Shown here one piece after another: positions 1 to 9,428 of a stretch of 64,000 nucleotides of DNA. The translations under genes were made by a program, and so were the position numbers. The notes below the pieces were generated by a model. The model ran no database searches. It was not told where the DNA came from and worked only from the letters and a program-made list of their open reading frames with translations. The stretch covers positions 62,001-126,000 of the forward strand of contig NZ_BCTM01000012.1 of assembly GCF_001571285.1 (NCBI RefSeq), written 5' to 3'. Source of the DNA: Kluyvera cryocrescens NBRC 102467 (GTDB taxonomy: Bacteria; Pseudomonadota; Gammaproteobacteria; Enterobacterales; Enterobacteriaceae). How positions within the stretch are numbered: the first letter of the stretch is position 1; each line of letters starts with the position of its first letter.

Positions 1-2
1 AA

Positions 3-410
<408 letters not shown>

Positions 411-438
411 CTCCAGCCTGGTACTAAGAGTCTGAAAT

Positions 439-2757
439 ATGAAAAAATTAACCATTGGTTTAATTGGCAATCCTAATTCCGGTAAAACGACCTTATTCAA
501 TCAGTTAACCGGTGCGCGTCAGCGCGTGGGCAACTGGGCTGGGGTCACGGTTGAGCGTAAAGAAGGGGCATTCGCTACCACCGACCATCAGGTTACGCTG
601 GTCGACCTGCCGGGCACCTACTCTCTCACCACTATCTCTTCGCAAACCTCGCTGGATGAGCAAATTGCCTGTCACTATATTCTCAGCGGTGATGCCGATC
701 TGCTGATTAACGTCGTCGACGCCTCCAACCTTGAGCGCAACCTCTACCTGACGCTTCAGTTGCTGGAGCTGGGTATTCCCTGCGTGGTCGCGCTGAACAT
801 GCTCGATATTGCTGAAAAGCAACAAATCCGAATCGATGTTGACGCCCTCGCTGCGCGTCTGGGCTGCCCGGTTGTGCCGCTGGTGTCCACCCGCGGCCGC
901 GGTATTGAAGCGCTGAAAATGGCTATCGACCGCCACCAGACGAATACGCCACTGGAGCTGGTGCACTACCCGCAACCGCTGCTGCGCGAAGCCAATGTTC
1001 TGGCTGGCGAAATGGCGCAGGATATCCCAGAGCGTCAGCGCCAGTGGTTAGGCATGCAAATGCTGGAAGGCGATATTTATAGCCGCGCCTACGCCGGCGA
1101 CGCGGCGCATAAGCTGGATATCTCACTCGCCAATCTCAGCGAAGAGATGGATGACCCGGCGCTGTATATCGCCGATGCGCGCTATCAAAGCATCGCCGCT
1201 ATCTGCGACGCCGTCAGCAACACCTTAACCGCCGAACCTAGCCGCTTCACCACCGCGCTGGATAAAATCATCCTTAACCGCGTGCTGGGTCTGCCGATCT
1301 TCCTGTTCGTGATGTATTTGATGTTCTTACTGGCGATCAACATCGGCGGCGCACTGCAGCCGATCTTTGATGGCGGTTCGGTCGCGATCTTTATCCACGG
1401 CATCCAGTGGATCGGCTACACGCTGCACTTCCCTGACTGGCTCACCGTGTTCCTGGCACAGGGCATCGGCGGCGGTATCAATACCGTGCTGCCGTTAGTC
1501 CCACAAATCGGCATGATGTATCTGTTCCTCTCGTTCCTCGAGGATTCGGGCTACATGGCGCGTGCCGCATTTGTCATGGACCGCTTGATGCAGTCGTTAG
1601 GTCTGCCGGGGAAATCCTTCGTCCCACTGATCGTTGGCTTCGGCTGCAACGTCCCATCGGTCATGGGTGCGCGTACGCTCGATGCTCCGCGTGAACGTCT
1701 GATGACCATCATGATGGCACCGTTTATGTCCTGCGGCGCGCGTCTGGCCATTTTTGCCGTCTTTGCTGCCGCCTTCTTCGGCCAGGGCGGCGCACTGGTG
1801 GTCTTCTCGCTGTATGTACTGGGTATTGCGATCGCCATCCTGACTGGCCTGATGCTCAAATACACCATTATGCGCGGCGAAGCGTCACCGTTCGTCATGG
1901 AGCTGCCTGTCTATCACGTCCCACACATAAAAAGCCTGGTTATCCAGACCTGGCAGCGTCTGAAAGGCTTCGTACTGCGCGCCGGTAAAGTCATCGTGAT
2001 TGTCAGTATTTTCCTCAGCGCACTGAACAGCTTCTCGTTCAGCGGCAAGATTGTCGATAACATCAACGACTCCGCGCTGGCGTCCGTGAGCCGGGCCATT
2101 ACGCCGGTGTTTAAACCTATCGGTGTCCACGAAGATAACTGGCAGGCCACCGTCGGTCTGTTTACCGGGGCGATGGCAAAAGAGGTGGTCGTAGGTACGC
2201 TGAACACCCTTTACACCGCTGAAAACATTCAGAACGAAGAGTTTAACCCTCAGGAGTTCCACCTCGGCGATGAACTGCTGGCAGCGGCAGACGAGACCTG
2301 GCAGGGCCTGAAAGACACCTTTAGCCTGAGCGTGCTGGCCAACCCAATCGAAGCCAGTAAGGGCGATGGCGAAATGGAAACTGGCGCCATGGGCGTGATG
2401 AGCACCAAGTTTGGCAGCGCAGCAGCAGCCTACAGCTACCTGATCTTCGTGCTGCTTTATATCCCATGCATCTCGGTAATGGGTGCGGTTGCCCGTGAGT
2501 CGAGCCGCGGCTGGATGACCTTCTCCATTCTGTGGGGCCTGAACATCGCCTACTCGCTCTCGACCCTGTACTACCAGACCGTCAGCTTCAGCCAGCATCC
2601 GCGCTACAGCCTGGTGTGCATTCTAGCGGTGATTCTGTTTAACGTGGTGCTGATGGGCTTATTACGCCGCGCACGCAGTCGTGTCGACGTTTCGCTGCTG
2701 GCAACCCGCAAAACGCCAACATCGTGCTGCTCTAGCCCTGCAGGCGATTGTCATTAG
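439..2757 (+). CDS. feoB: FeoB, ferrous iron uptake GTPase/permease
   Basis: A 772-residue inner-membrane protein that imports Fe(II), the usual length for enterobacterial FeoB. The N-terminal G domain shows G1 GNPNSGKT (residues 10-17), G3 DLPGTYSL and G4 NMLD. A helical GDI-like spacer follows, then a membrane part with the two Gate motifs, recognisable by [16 protein letters not shown] and by the later [12 protein letters not shown]. The C-terminus ends in paired cysteines ([10 protein letters not shown]). It sits between feoA and feoC in a Fur-controlled operon and is complete. Confidence 0.97.
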   Translation: MKKLTIGLIGNPNSGKTTLFNQLTGARQRVGNWAGVTVERKEGAFATTDHQVTLVDLPGTYSLTTISSQTSLDEQIACHYILSGDADLLINVVDASNLERNLYLTLQLLELGIPCVVALNMLDIAEKQQIRIDVDALAARLGCPVVPLVSTRGRGIEALKMAIDRHQTNTPLELVHYPQPLLREANVLAGEMAQDIPERQRQWLGMQMLEGDIYSRAYAGDAAHKLDISLANLSEEMDDPALYIADARYQSIAAICDAVSNTLTAEPSRFTTALDKIILNRVLGLPIFLFVMYLMFLLAINIGGALQPIFDGGSVAIFIHGIQWIGYTLHFPDWLTVFLAQGIGGGINTVLPLVPQIGMMYLFLSFLEDSGYMARAAFVMDRLMQSLGLPGKSFVPLIVGFGCNVPSVMGARTLDAPRERLMTIMMAPFMSCGARLAIFAVFAAAFFGQGGALVVFSLYVLGIAIAILTGLMLKYTIMRGEASPFVMELPVYHVPHIKSLVIQTWQRLKGFVLRAGKVIVIVSIFLSALNSFSFSGKIVDNINDSALASVSRAITPVFKPIGVHEDNWQATVGLFTGAMAKEVVVGTLNTLYTAENIQNEEFNPQEFHLGDELLAAADETWQGLKDTFSLSVLANPIEASKGDGEMETGAMGVMSTKFGSAAAAYSYLIFVLLYIPCISVMGAVARESSRGWMTFSILWGLNIAYSLSTLYYQTVSFSQHPRYSLVCILAVILFNVVLMGLLRRARSRVDVSLLATRKTPTSCCSSPAGDCH

Positions 2758-2765
2758 GAGTCATC

Positions 2766-3002
2766 ATGGCATCATTGATCGAAGTTCGCGATATGTTGGC
2801 GCTGCAAGGACGCATGGAAGCCGCACAGCTTAGCGTTCAGCTGCATACGCCGCAGGCGCTGGTCGATGCCATGCTGAGTCGCCTGGAAGCCATGGGGAAA
2901 GTCGTGAAGATTAGCGAGGATCCTGATGGCTGTCTTTCCGGCAGCTGTAAAAGCTGCCCGGAAGGAAAAGCCTGCTTACGTGAGTGGTGGGCGCTGCGTT
3001 AA
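2766..3002 (+). CDS. feoC: FeoC, small Fe-S/winged-helix protein of the feo operon
   Basis: A 78-residue protein with the FeoC winged-helix N-terminus ([19 protein letters not shown]) and a C-terminal cysteine cluster at residues 56, 61, 64 and 70. In the family this cluster binds an oxygen-sensitive Fe-S centre, and the protein shields FeoB from FtsH proteolysis. The start at 2766 follows TAGGAG at good spacing and gives the same length as E. coli FeoC; an earlier in-frame ATG-like start inside the feoB end is less likely. It begins 8 bases after the feoB stop. Confidence 0.93.
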   Translation: MASLIEVRDMLALQGRMEAAQLSVQLHTPQALVDAMLSRLEAMGKVVKISEDPDGCLSGSCKSCPEGKACLREWWALR

Positions 3003-3009
3003 GCCTCTA

Positions 3010-3036
3010 TTCCCGGCGTTAATCTGCCGCCGGGAA
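3010..3036. terminator. stem-loop after feoC
   Basis: TTCCCGGCG (3010-3018) pairs with CGCCGGGAA (3028-3036), a 9-bp GC-rich stem lying between the convergent feoC and YhcN-like genes. No clear U tract follows, so it may act as an mRNA 3' stabiliser or a weak bidirectional terminator. Confidence 0.55.
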
Positions 3037-3050
3037 CAGAAGGTTAGAAG

Positions 3051-3320
3051 CTACTTATAAACGTCCGCATTACCGTGAACCGTTTTTTCGTTTTTCCCGC
3101 CCGCAATGATCACGTAGTACTTACCGCCCATCTCATCCGCTTTTTTCGACAGATCGCGTTTAGCGTCCATTGGCGACGTGGTTCTCGAGGTGGTGATGTT
3201 GCCGACTTTGGTCAACTTCATCTTGGCAACATCTTCTTTCTGGATCTCTTTAGCAGCAAACGCACCAAACGACAGGGAGCCAATCACCAGAGATGCAACA
3301 ATGCCTGTAATAAGTTTCAT
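3051..3320 (-). CDS. YhcN/BhsA family (DUF1471) small periplasmic protein
   Basis: An 89-residue protein with an obvious signal peptide (MKLITGIVASLVIGSLSFGAFA, cut after residue 22) and a single DUF1471-type domain: KVGNITTSRTTSPMDAKRDLSKKADEMGGKYYVIIAGGKNEKTVHGNADVYK. Family members such as YhcN, BhsA and McbA are periplasmic, stress-induced and linked to acid, peroxide or biofilm responses. The role of this member is unknown. It is a single gene convergent to feoC. E. coli K-12 has yhgA at this place, so this is a lineage-specific difference. Confidence 0.85.
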   Translation of the reverse strand: MKLITGIVASLVIGSLSFGAFAAKEIQKEDVAKMKLTKVGNITTSRTTSPMDAKRDLSKKADEMGGKYYVIIAGGKNEKTVHGNADVYK

Positions 3321-3435
3321 AGCCTCTACTCTCCATAAGGGTTGTTTTTGCGCCGCGGCGTTCGGATGAAATAATCACCTGCCGCAACAGCTTAAGTATT
3401 GCTATGAATATCTTTTTTACCACGTCCTGCCGGAA

Positions 3436-4212
3436 TTAATTCGTTAACTGCTTTTTCAAAGCGACCAGCGGTTCGCAGAATGCCTGCGGATGAGAGATAA
3501 ACGGCGCGTGGGCTGCTTTATCAAACACCACCGATTCACTCGCCGGCCATAGCGTATCCAGAAGCGGGACAATTTTACGCGGAACCAGCCCATCTAAGCG
3601 GCCATACATGCGCAGAAATGGCATGTTGAGCTCCGTCAGCGGCTGGCGCAAATCGGCGGTTTTCAAAATCTCCAGCCCACCGTTAAGCACCTCAGATGAC
3701 GGCATTGGCAGCGACAGCACCGTTTGCTTCAGCGCTCTGGCATCCTGACGTGCGCTTTCCGTTCCCATGGTTTGTAGCGCCAGAAAACGCTCCACGGTAC
3801 GTTGGAAATCATCGCTAAGCTGTTGCTGGAAGCCGCTCAGGACTTCAGGTTTGATCCCCGGCCACTCGTCATGCGCGGCAAAATAGGGGGATGATGCGAC
3901 GGTCACCAGCGCCTGTACGCGTTCAGGGTAGCGTAACGCTATCTGGCTTGCGACCAGTCCGCCCAGGCTCCAGCCAAGCCAAACGGCCTGTTTGGGCGCT
4001 TTCTCCAGGACCTTTTGCGCCATCTCTTCCAGCGATAAAGCACCAAAACCTACGCTCCGCCCATATCCCGGCAGATCGACCAAATGCAACGTAAAGTGCG
4101 CGCCTAATTCCGGCGTAATGCCATCCCAGACCTGTGCATTCAGCCCCCATCCGTGCAGCAGCACAAGATGACAATTTCCTTCGCCCGTGGTTTGCCACCA
4201 GATGTCGTTCAT
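3436..4212 (-). CDS. bioH: BioH, pimeloyl-ACP methyl ester carboxylesterase
   Basis: A 258-residue alpha/beta hydrolase that removes the methyl ester from pimeloyl-ACP methyl ester, closing the BioC/BioH route to the biotin precursor. The catalytic triad can be read at the family positions: Ser82 in GWSLGG, Asp207 in YGRLDGLVP and His235 in KAAHAPF. The length is close to the 256 residues of E. coli BioH. It is divergent from gntX, with 38 bases between the two starts, as in E. coli. Confidence 0.96.
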   Translation of the reverse strand: MNDIWWQTTGEGNCHLVLLHGWGLNAQVWDGITPELGAHFTLHLVDLPGYGRSVGFGALSLEEMAQKVLEKAPKQAVWLGWSLGGLVASQIALRYPERVQALVTVASSPYFAAHDEWPGIKPEVLSGFQQQLSDDFQRTVERFLALQTMGTESARQDARALKQTVLSLPMPSSEVLNGGLEILKTADLRQPLTELNMPFLRMYGRLDGLVPRKIVPLLDTLWPASESVVFDKAAHAPFISHPQAFCEPLVALKKQLTN

Positions 4213-4250
4213 CAGCTATTGTTCTCATTTCTTCGCTTCAAGGGGGGATT

Positions 4251-4925
4251 ATGCTAACAGTCCATGGCTTGTGCTGGCTATGCCAAATGCCGCTGGCGCT
4301 CCCGGCGTGGGGCGTTTGTTCTCGTTGCAGCAAAACGTTATTTAGCAAGATGTGCGGTTGCCCACAGTGTGGTTTACCTTCAGCCAGCGCGGATGCTCCC
4401 TGCGGTCGTTGCCTACAAAAACCACCGCCGTGGCAGCGGTTAGTGGCGGTGAATGACTATCTCCCACCGCTCAGCCAGATGGTTCATCGCTTCAAGTTCA
4501 GCGGTAAAGCCGAGCTTGCATCTGCGTTAGCGCGCCTGCTGCTGTTGGCCGTCCGTCAGCAAAGTGGGCTACCGCCACCCGAGCAGCTTATCAGCGTGCC
4601 GCTTTGGCAACGACGCCACTGGCGGCGCGGCTTTAATCAAAGCGATCTTCTCTGCAAAGCGCTCACCGCATGGCTACCCTGCGAATATCATTCGCGCACG
4701 ATTTGCCGAATTCGCCCCACCGCTACTCAACATCAGCTCAGTGCCAGGCGGCGTCGACAGAACCTGAAAAATGCCTTTCAGCTTGAATTACCGCTGCAGG
4801 GTCGCCATATGGTTATTGTGGATGATGTTGTCACGACCGGCAGCACCGTGGCCGAGATTTCCCGCCTGCTTTTGCGAAATGGCGCGGCGAGCGTTCAGGT
4901 ATGGTGTCTGTGTCGCACCTTGTAG
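4251..4925 (+). CDS. gntX: GntX/ComF-family phosphoribosyltransferase-like protein
   Basis: A 224-residue ComF-family protein. It has an N-terminal zinc-ribbon-like cysteine set (CWLCQMP, CSRC, CPQCGLP, CGRC) and a C-terminal PRTase signature IVDDVVTTGSTVAE. The start at 4251 follows AAGGGGGG; the frame stays open upstream, but that part overlaps bioH on the other strand. E. coli yhgH/gntX was named from a gluconate phenotype. The biochemical role is not settled, and ComF homologues act in DNA uptake in other species. It lies between bioH and nfuA. Confidence 0.92.
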   Translation: MLTVHGLCWLCQMPLALPAWGVCSRCSKTLFSKMCGCPQCGLPSASADAPCGRCLQKPPPWQRLVAVNDYLPPLSQMVHRFKFSGKAELASALARLLLLAVRQQSGLPPPEQLISVPLWQRRHWRRGFNQSDLLCKALTAWLPCEYHSRTICRIRPTATQHQLSARRRRQNLKNAFQLELPLQGRHMVIVDDVVTTGSTVAEISRLLLRNGAASVQVWCLCRTL

Positions 4926-4983
4926 ACCCCCAACGATGGGCGTATTATAACCAACTAAAGTAGTCAACTATTAGGTCAAAGCT

Positions 4984-5559
4984 ATGATCCGTATTTCCGA
5001 TACTGCGCAAGCGCACTTTGCCAAACTTCTGCAAAATCAGGAAGAAGGGACCCAGATCCGTGTATTCGTGATCAACCCTGGTACGCCTAACGCAGAATGC
5101 GGCGTTTCTTATTGCCCGCCGGATGCGGTGGAAGCAAGTGATACAGCACTGAAATTTGAACAGCTCACCGCCTATGTCGATGAACTGAGCGCTCCGTATC
5201 TGGAAGATGCGGAGATCGATTTCGTTACCGATCAGTTGGGTTCTCAGCTGACGCTGAAGGCACCGAACGCCAAAATGCGTAAAGTGTCCGATGACGCCCC
5301 GCTGATGGAACGCGTTGAATACATGCTGCAATCACAGATTAACCCACAGCTGGCAGGCCACGGCGGACGCGTTACGCTGATGGAAATCACCGAAGACGGT
5401 CTGGCTATCCTGCAGTTTGGCGGCGGCTGTAACGGCTGTTCCATGGTGGATGTGACCCTGAAGGAAGGTATTGAGAAGCAGTTGCTGGTCGAGTTCCCTG
5501 AGCTCAAAGGCGTACGCGATCTCACCGAACACCAGCGCGGCGAACACTCTTACTACTAA
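4984..5559 (+). CDS. nfuA: NfuA, Fe-S cluster carrier
   Basis: A 191-residue protein with an N-terminal degenerate A-type scaffold domain and a C-terminal Nfu domain carrying the cluster-binding CxxC at Cys149 and Cys152 ([12 protein letters not shown]). It delivers 4Fe-4S clusters to apo-proteins such as aconitase and lipoyl synthase under oxidative or iron stress. The length is identical to E. coli NfuA. It is downstream of gntX with 58 bases between, followed by a strong stem-loop. Confidence 0.97.
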   Translation: MIRISDTAQAHFAKLLQNQEEGTQIRVFVINPGTPNAECGVSYCPPDAVEASDTALKFEQLTAYVDELSAPYLEDAEIDFVTDQLGSQLTLKAPNAKMRKVSDDAPLMERVEYMLQSQINPQLAGHGGRVTLMEITEDGLAILQFGGGCNGCSMVDVTLKEGIEKQLLVEFPELKGVRDLTEHQRGEHSYY

Positions 5560-5580
5560 GTAGACGAGTGATGTCCCCCA

Positions 5581-5615
5581 CAACCCGGGTAACGCGTTAC
5601 GCTGACCCCGGGTTG
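5581..5615 (+). terminator. stem-loop terminator after nfuA
   Basis: CAACCCGGG (5581-5589) pairs with CCCGGGTTG (5607-5615), a perfect 9-bp stem 22 bases after the nfuA stop. The following bases (GCATTCATCC) are not U-rich, so termination strength is uncertain. Confidence 0.6.
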
Positions 5616-5970
5616 GCATTCATCCCCTCCTTGCGGTCTGCGCCTTGAAAGATCTCGCCTCGTTTCCCATGTTACCGCGCAACATTTCTCTCATTTTGTT
5701 ATCAGCAACGCTGCAAAAATCCAGCTAATAGTTTGACTGGAGTCTCATATTTCACATTTCCACCGTCTGGCATATTCTCAAACACGCCATGTTACCCGTA
5801 TCATCCCGCCATACGCCATCGTGTTAAATAATAGCCAGCTATTCTCTGTCTGAGTCATACAACATTACGGCGGCGTGAAGTAGTCAGTACCTATTCCCTC
5901 TGTAGGGACAATTGGAAGTTGTCGTAGCAACAATGACGTTACCCATAACAAATTAAAGGCTGGAAAAATT
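5616..5970 (+). promoter_or_regulatory. gntT upstream region with two GntR operator-like palindromes
   Basis: No gene is seen here. Two palindromes resemble the GntR operator: ATGTTACCGCGCAACAT at 5669-5685 and ATGTTACCCGTATCAT at 5789-5804. They share the ATGTTACC half with the sites before gntK in this window. Two spaced GntR sites also control gntT in E. coli, so gluconate-inducible repression by GntR is likely. The leader from about 5805 to 5970 is long, and contains a small inverted repeat GTTGTCGTAGCAAC near 5918. Confidence 0.7.
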
Positions 5971-7287
5971 ATGCCATTAATCATCGTAGCAATCGGGGTT
6001 ATCCTCTTATTACTGTTGATGATCCGCTTCAAAATGAACGGATTCATTGCACTGGTTCTGGTGGCCCTCGCCGTCGGATTGATGCAGGGCATGCCCCTGG
6101 ACAAAGTGATCGTCTCCATTAAAAATGGCGTAGGCGGTACCCTCGGTGGTCTGGCGCTGATTATGGGCTTCGGCGCCATGCTCGGTAAAATGCTGGCCGA
6201 CTGCGGTGGTGCACAGCGTATCGCTACCACCCTTATCGACAAATTTGGTCGCAAGCACATCCAGTGGGCCGTTGTACTGACCGGCTTCACCGTAGGCTTT
6301 GCGCTGTTCTATGAAGTCGGCTTCGTGCTGCTGCTGCCGCTGGTGTTCACCATCGCTGCCTCCGCGCGTATTCCTCTGCTGTACGTCGGTGTGCCAATGG
6401 CTGCGGCGCTGTCCGTGACCCACGGCTTCCTGCCTCCGCACCCAGGTCCAACCGCTATCGCAACCATCTTCCACGCGGATATGGGTAAAACGCTGCTGTA
6501 CGGTACTCTGCTGGCGATTCCAACCGTCATTCTGGCGGGCCCGGTTTATGCGCGTTGCCTGAAAGGTATCGACAAGCCAATTCCGGAAGGTCTGCACAAC
6601 CCGAAAACCTTCACCGATGCAGAAATGCCATCCTTCGGCGTCAGCGTCTGGACTTCTCTGGTTCCGGTTATTCTGATGGCACTGCGTGCCGTCGCTGAAA
6701 TGGTACTGCCGAAAGGTCACGCCCTGCTGCCTGCCGCCGAGTTCTTCGGTGACCCAGTGATGGCGACGCTGATTGCCGTGCTGATTGCTATCTTCACCTT
6801 CGGCCTGAACCGCGGCCGTTCTATGGACGAAATCAACGACACGCTGATCTCCTCCATCAAAATTATCGCCATGATGCTGCTGATCATCGGCGGTGGCGGT
6901 GCGTTCAAACAGGTTCTGGTCGACAGCGGCGTGGATAAATACATTGCCTCTATCATGCACGAATCCAACGTCTCTCCGCTGTTTATGGCATGGTCCATTG
7001 CTGCCGTTCTGCGTATTGCGCTGGGTTCAGCGACCGTAGCAGCCATTACCGCAGGCGGCATCGCGGCACCACTGATTGCCACCACCGGCGTTAGCCCAGA
7101 ACTGATGGTTATCGCGGTAGGTTCCGGTTCCGTTATCTTCTCTCACGTGAACGATCCAGGCTTCTGGCTGTTCAAAGAGTACTTCAACCTGACTATCGGC
7201 GAGACCATCAAGTCCTGGTCGATGCTGGAAACCATTATCTCGGTTTGCGGTCTGGTCGGTTGTCTGCTGCTGGGGATGGTGGTTTAA
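5971..7287 (+). CDS. gntT: GntT, high-affinity gluconate permease
   Basis: A 438-residue, very hydrophobic inner-membrane protein of the GntP family, the same length as E. coli GntT. It starts MPLIIVAIGVILLLLLMIRFKMNGF and keeps family stretches such as HGFLPPHPGPTAIA and FSHVNDPGFWLFKEYF. It carries out gluconate-proton symport at high affinity. It is a single-gene unit between nfuA and malQ. Upstream GntR palindromes indicate induction by gluconate; the kinase and low-affinity transporter are encoded at 32-34 kb in this window. Confidence 0.97.
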   Translation: MPLIIVAIGVILLLLLMIRFKMNGFIALVLVALAVGLMQGMPLDKVIVSIKNGVGGTLGGLALIMGFGAMLGKMLADCGGAQRIATTLIDKFGRKHIQWAVVLTGFTVGFALFYEVGFVLLLPLVFTIAASARIPLLYVGVPMAAALSVTHGFLPPHPGPTAIATIFHADMGKTLLYGTLLAIPTVILAGPVYARCLKGIDKPIPEGLHNPKTFTDAEMPSFGVSVWTSLVPVILMALRAVAEMVLPKGHALLPAAEFFGDPVMATLIAVLIAIFTFGLNRGRSMDEINDTLISSIKIIAMMLLIIGGGGAFKQVLVDSGVDKYIASIMHESNVSPLFMAWSIAAVLRIALGSATVAAITAGGIAAPLIATTGVSPELMVIAVGSGSVIFSHVNDPGFWLFKEYFNLTIGETIKSWSMLETIISVCGLVGCLLLGMVV

Positions 7288-7304
7288 CACCACGCATGAA
7301 CGAT

Positions 7305-7338
7305 AAAAAAACGCCGGGGCTTGCCCCGGCGTTTTAGT
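7305..7338. terminator. bidirectional terminator between gntT and malQ
   Basis: A perfect hairpin AAAACGCCGGGGC / GCCCCGGCGTTTT with a very short loop is flanked by an A run on one side and a T run on the other. It can therefore end both gntT (plus strand) and malQ (minus strand). Confidence 0.92.
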
Positions 7339-7340
7339 TT

Positions 7341-9419
7341 TTACTTCTTCTTACTCGCCGATTTCCGGCGCTTGTCTAAATCTTTAATCAGCTTATTCAC
7401 GTCATCATCGGCAAACATCGCCTCCAGTGAGGTCGACAGTTTACGCCGCCAGTTCGGGTATTCGGTGCTGGTTCCCGGGATATTCACCGGCGAGGACATT
7501 TGCAGCCAATCCTCCGGCTGAAGCCCTAACAGCGCACTGTTGCTGTCAGCAATGTAGCGTTGCATACCGCGGCTTAACGTGGCGGTCATCGACATCAACG
7601 ATGCTTTGTGACCGGCGCGTTTCGGCAGCGTACCGTACTTGTGCAATGCATCGAGCAGCCCTTGCTTAGCCAACTCGCGATCCTGATACAGCCCACACAG
7701 AACATCGGCATCAGGATACAGACCCAGTTCATTACCCAGCGTCAGGTCACCGCTTTCCCAATAGCCACGCAGCGTTGGCAGATCATGGGTGGTGGCCACG
7801 GCCATCGACTGCTCCGGATATGCTTTTGGTGAGCGGAAGGTCTTCTCGTGGTCATTCTCAAAATAGAGCACTTTGTACGAGTAAACGCCGCTCTTACGCA
7901 GCTTACTGACTATCTCAACCGGTACGGTTCCTAAGTCCTCGCCAATCACCATGCAGTGATGACGCTTACTTTCCAGCGCCAGAATCGACAGCAGCGCATC
8001 CACCGGATACTGCACGTAGGCACCATGATCGGCGGTTTCACCGTACGGGATCCACCACAGGCGCAGCACCGACATAACGTGGTCGATACGCAGCGCGCCG
8101 CAGTTCTTCATGTTAGCGCGCAGCAGTTCGATAAATGGCTCATAGGCACGGGCCGCGATGATATGTGGATCCATCGGCGGCAGCCCCCAGTTTTGCCCCA
8201 GCGGCCCGAGGATATCCGGCGGCGCCCCAACGGATGCCTTCAGACAATACAGCTCGCGGTCACACCAGGTTTCCGCACCGCCTTCGGCTACGCCCACCGC
8301 CAGATCGCGGTAGAGGCCAATCGGCATCTCATCGCGCTGGCTGGTCTGCCAGCAGTCGGCAAATTGGGTGTATGCCAGCCATTGCAGCCACAGGTAAAAA
8401 TCCACCTCGTCCGCGTGTTTTTTGCAAAATGCGTGTACTTCCGGGCTGTCGGTGGTGCGATAGGCTTCCGGCCATACCGGCCAGCCCCAACGCATCGGAT
8501 CCTCTTTCACCTGATACGCGTGCAGCGCATCGAATGCGGCCTGCCAGTACAGACTCTCGCCTTCTTTGTCGACAAAATAGCGGAAGGCCGCTATCTGCTC
8601 ATCATTACGTTTAGCAAAACTCTTCCACGCCATGCGCAGCGCGGTCATTTTCAGCTCAGTAACCGCCGTGTAGTCCACCTGCGCCACTTCACGCGCTGCT
8701 TTCAGCTTCTTCTGCGTTGCCGGCAGCTTCCACCACGCCTGTGCTTCATCACTTTTAGCAAAGTCTTCTACCGCGTTGACGTCGATGTAGATAACGTTCA
8801 TCCAGCGGCGCGATGAAGGGCTGTACGGGCTGGCGCTTTCAGGATTCGCCGGGTAGAGCGCGTGGATCGGATTGAGACCAATAAACGCGCCGCCGCGTTT
8901 GGCCACTTCCGGCAGCATCGCCTTCAGGTCACCAAAATCGCCAATCCCCCAGTTCTTCTCCGAACGCAGCGTATAAAGCTGCACGCAGGCTCCCCACAGC
9001 TTTTTCGCCTCTTTGAGCGGCTTCGGCTCATAGCAGCGCTCGGGCGCGACAATCACCCGGCAGTGCCAGCGTTCATCGCTCTGCGTCAGCGTCAGTGAGT
9101 GATACCCTTCCGACAAACGGGTCGGTAAGCTGAGGTTTTTCCCCCCAGCGACCTGCCCCTGGTACTGTTTGCCCTCTTCAGTGGTGAGGATCCAGTTAAA
9201 TTCCCCCGAGCCCTCCACCGGCAGCGCCATTTTCTTGCCGTATGTCCAGACCATCACATTCGGCACCGGCGTTGCCACGGCAACGGCGTCGCGGTGCATC
9301 GCGTCAAGCAAACGCCGTTTGGTGTCAGCGCCGATAGACTGCGGTTTGCCATGGGCATTGATGTAGTTTGGGCTAATCCCCGCCGCCAGCGCGGCATTAT
9401 CGAGGCGTTTGCTTTCCAT
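7341..9419 (-). CDS. malQ: MalQ, 4-alpha-glucanotransferase (amylomaltase)
   Basis: A 692-residue GH77 enzyme (E. coli 694) that transfers maltosyl and larger units between maltodextrins, releasing glucose. GH77 catalytic stretches are visible: RIDHVMSVLRLWW (nucleophile Asp), VIGEDLGTVP (acid/base Glu) and THDLPTLRGYW (Asp). The long N-terminal part before about residue 140 matches the enterobacterial MalQ extension. The C-terminus is Lys-rich (KRRKSASKKK). It begins 9 bases after the malP stop, so the two form the malPQ operon activated by MalT. Confidence 0.97.
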   Translation of the reverse strand: MESKRLDNAALAAGISPNYINAHGKPQSIGADTKRRLLDAMHRDAVAVATPVPNVMVWTYGKKMALPVEGSGEFNWILTTEEGKQYQGQVAGGKNLSLPTRLSEGYHSLTLTQSDERWHCRVIVAPERCYEPKPLKEAKKLWGACVQLYTLRSEKNWGIGDFGDLKAMLPEVAKRGGAFIGLNPIHALYPANPESASPYSPSSRRWMNVIYIDVNAVEDFAKSDEAQAWWKLPATQKKLKAAREVAQVDYTAVTELKMTALRMAWKSFAKRNDEQIAAFRYFVDKEGESLYWQAAFDALHAYQVKEDPMRWGWPVWPEAYRTTDSPEVHAFCKKHADEVDFYLWLQWLAYTQFADCWQTSQRDEMPIGLYRDLAVGVAEGGAETWCDRELYCLKASVGAPPDILGPLGQNWGLPPMDPHIIAARAYEPFIELLRANMKNCGALRIDHVMSVLRLWWIPYGETADHGAYVQYPVDALLSILALESKRHHCMVIGEDLGTVPVEIVSKLRKSGVYSYKVLYFENDHEKTFRSPKAYPEQSMAVATTHDLPTLRGYWESGDLTLGNELGLYPDADVLCGLYQDRELAKQGLLDALHKYGTLPKRAGHKASLMSMTATLSRGMQRYIADSNSALLGLQPEDWLQMSSPVNIPGTSTEYPNWRRKLSTSLEAMFADDDVNKLIKDLDKRRKSASKKK

Positions 9420-9428
9420 TGCCTGTCC

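Noticed and set aside
1885-2598. Open frame opposite the membrane part of feoB
   Set aside because: feoB is intact and conserved over this stretch; the reverse frame has no start context.
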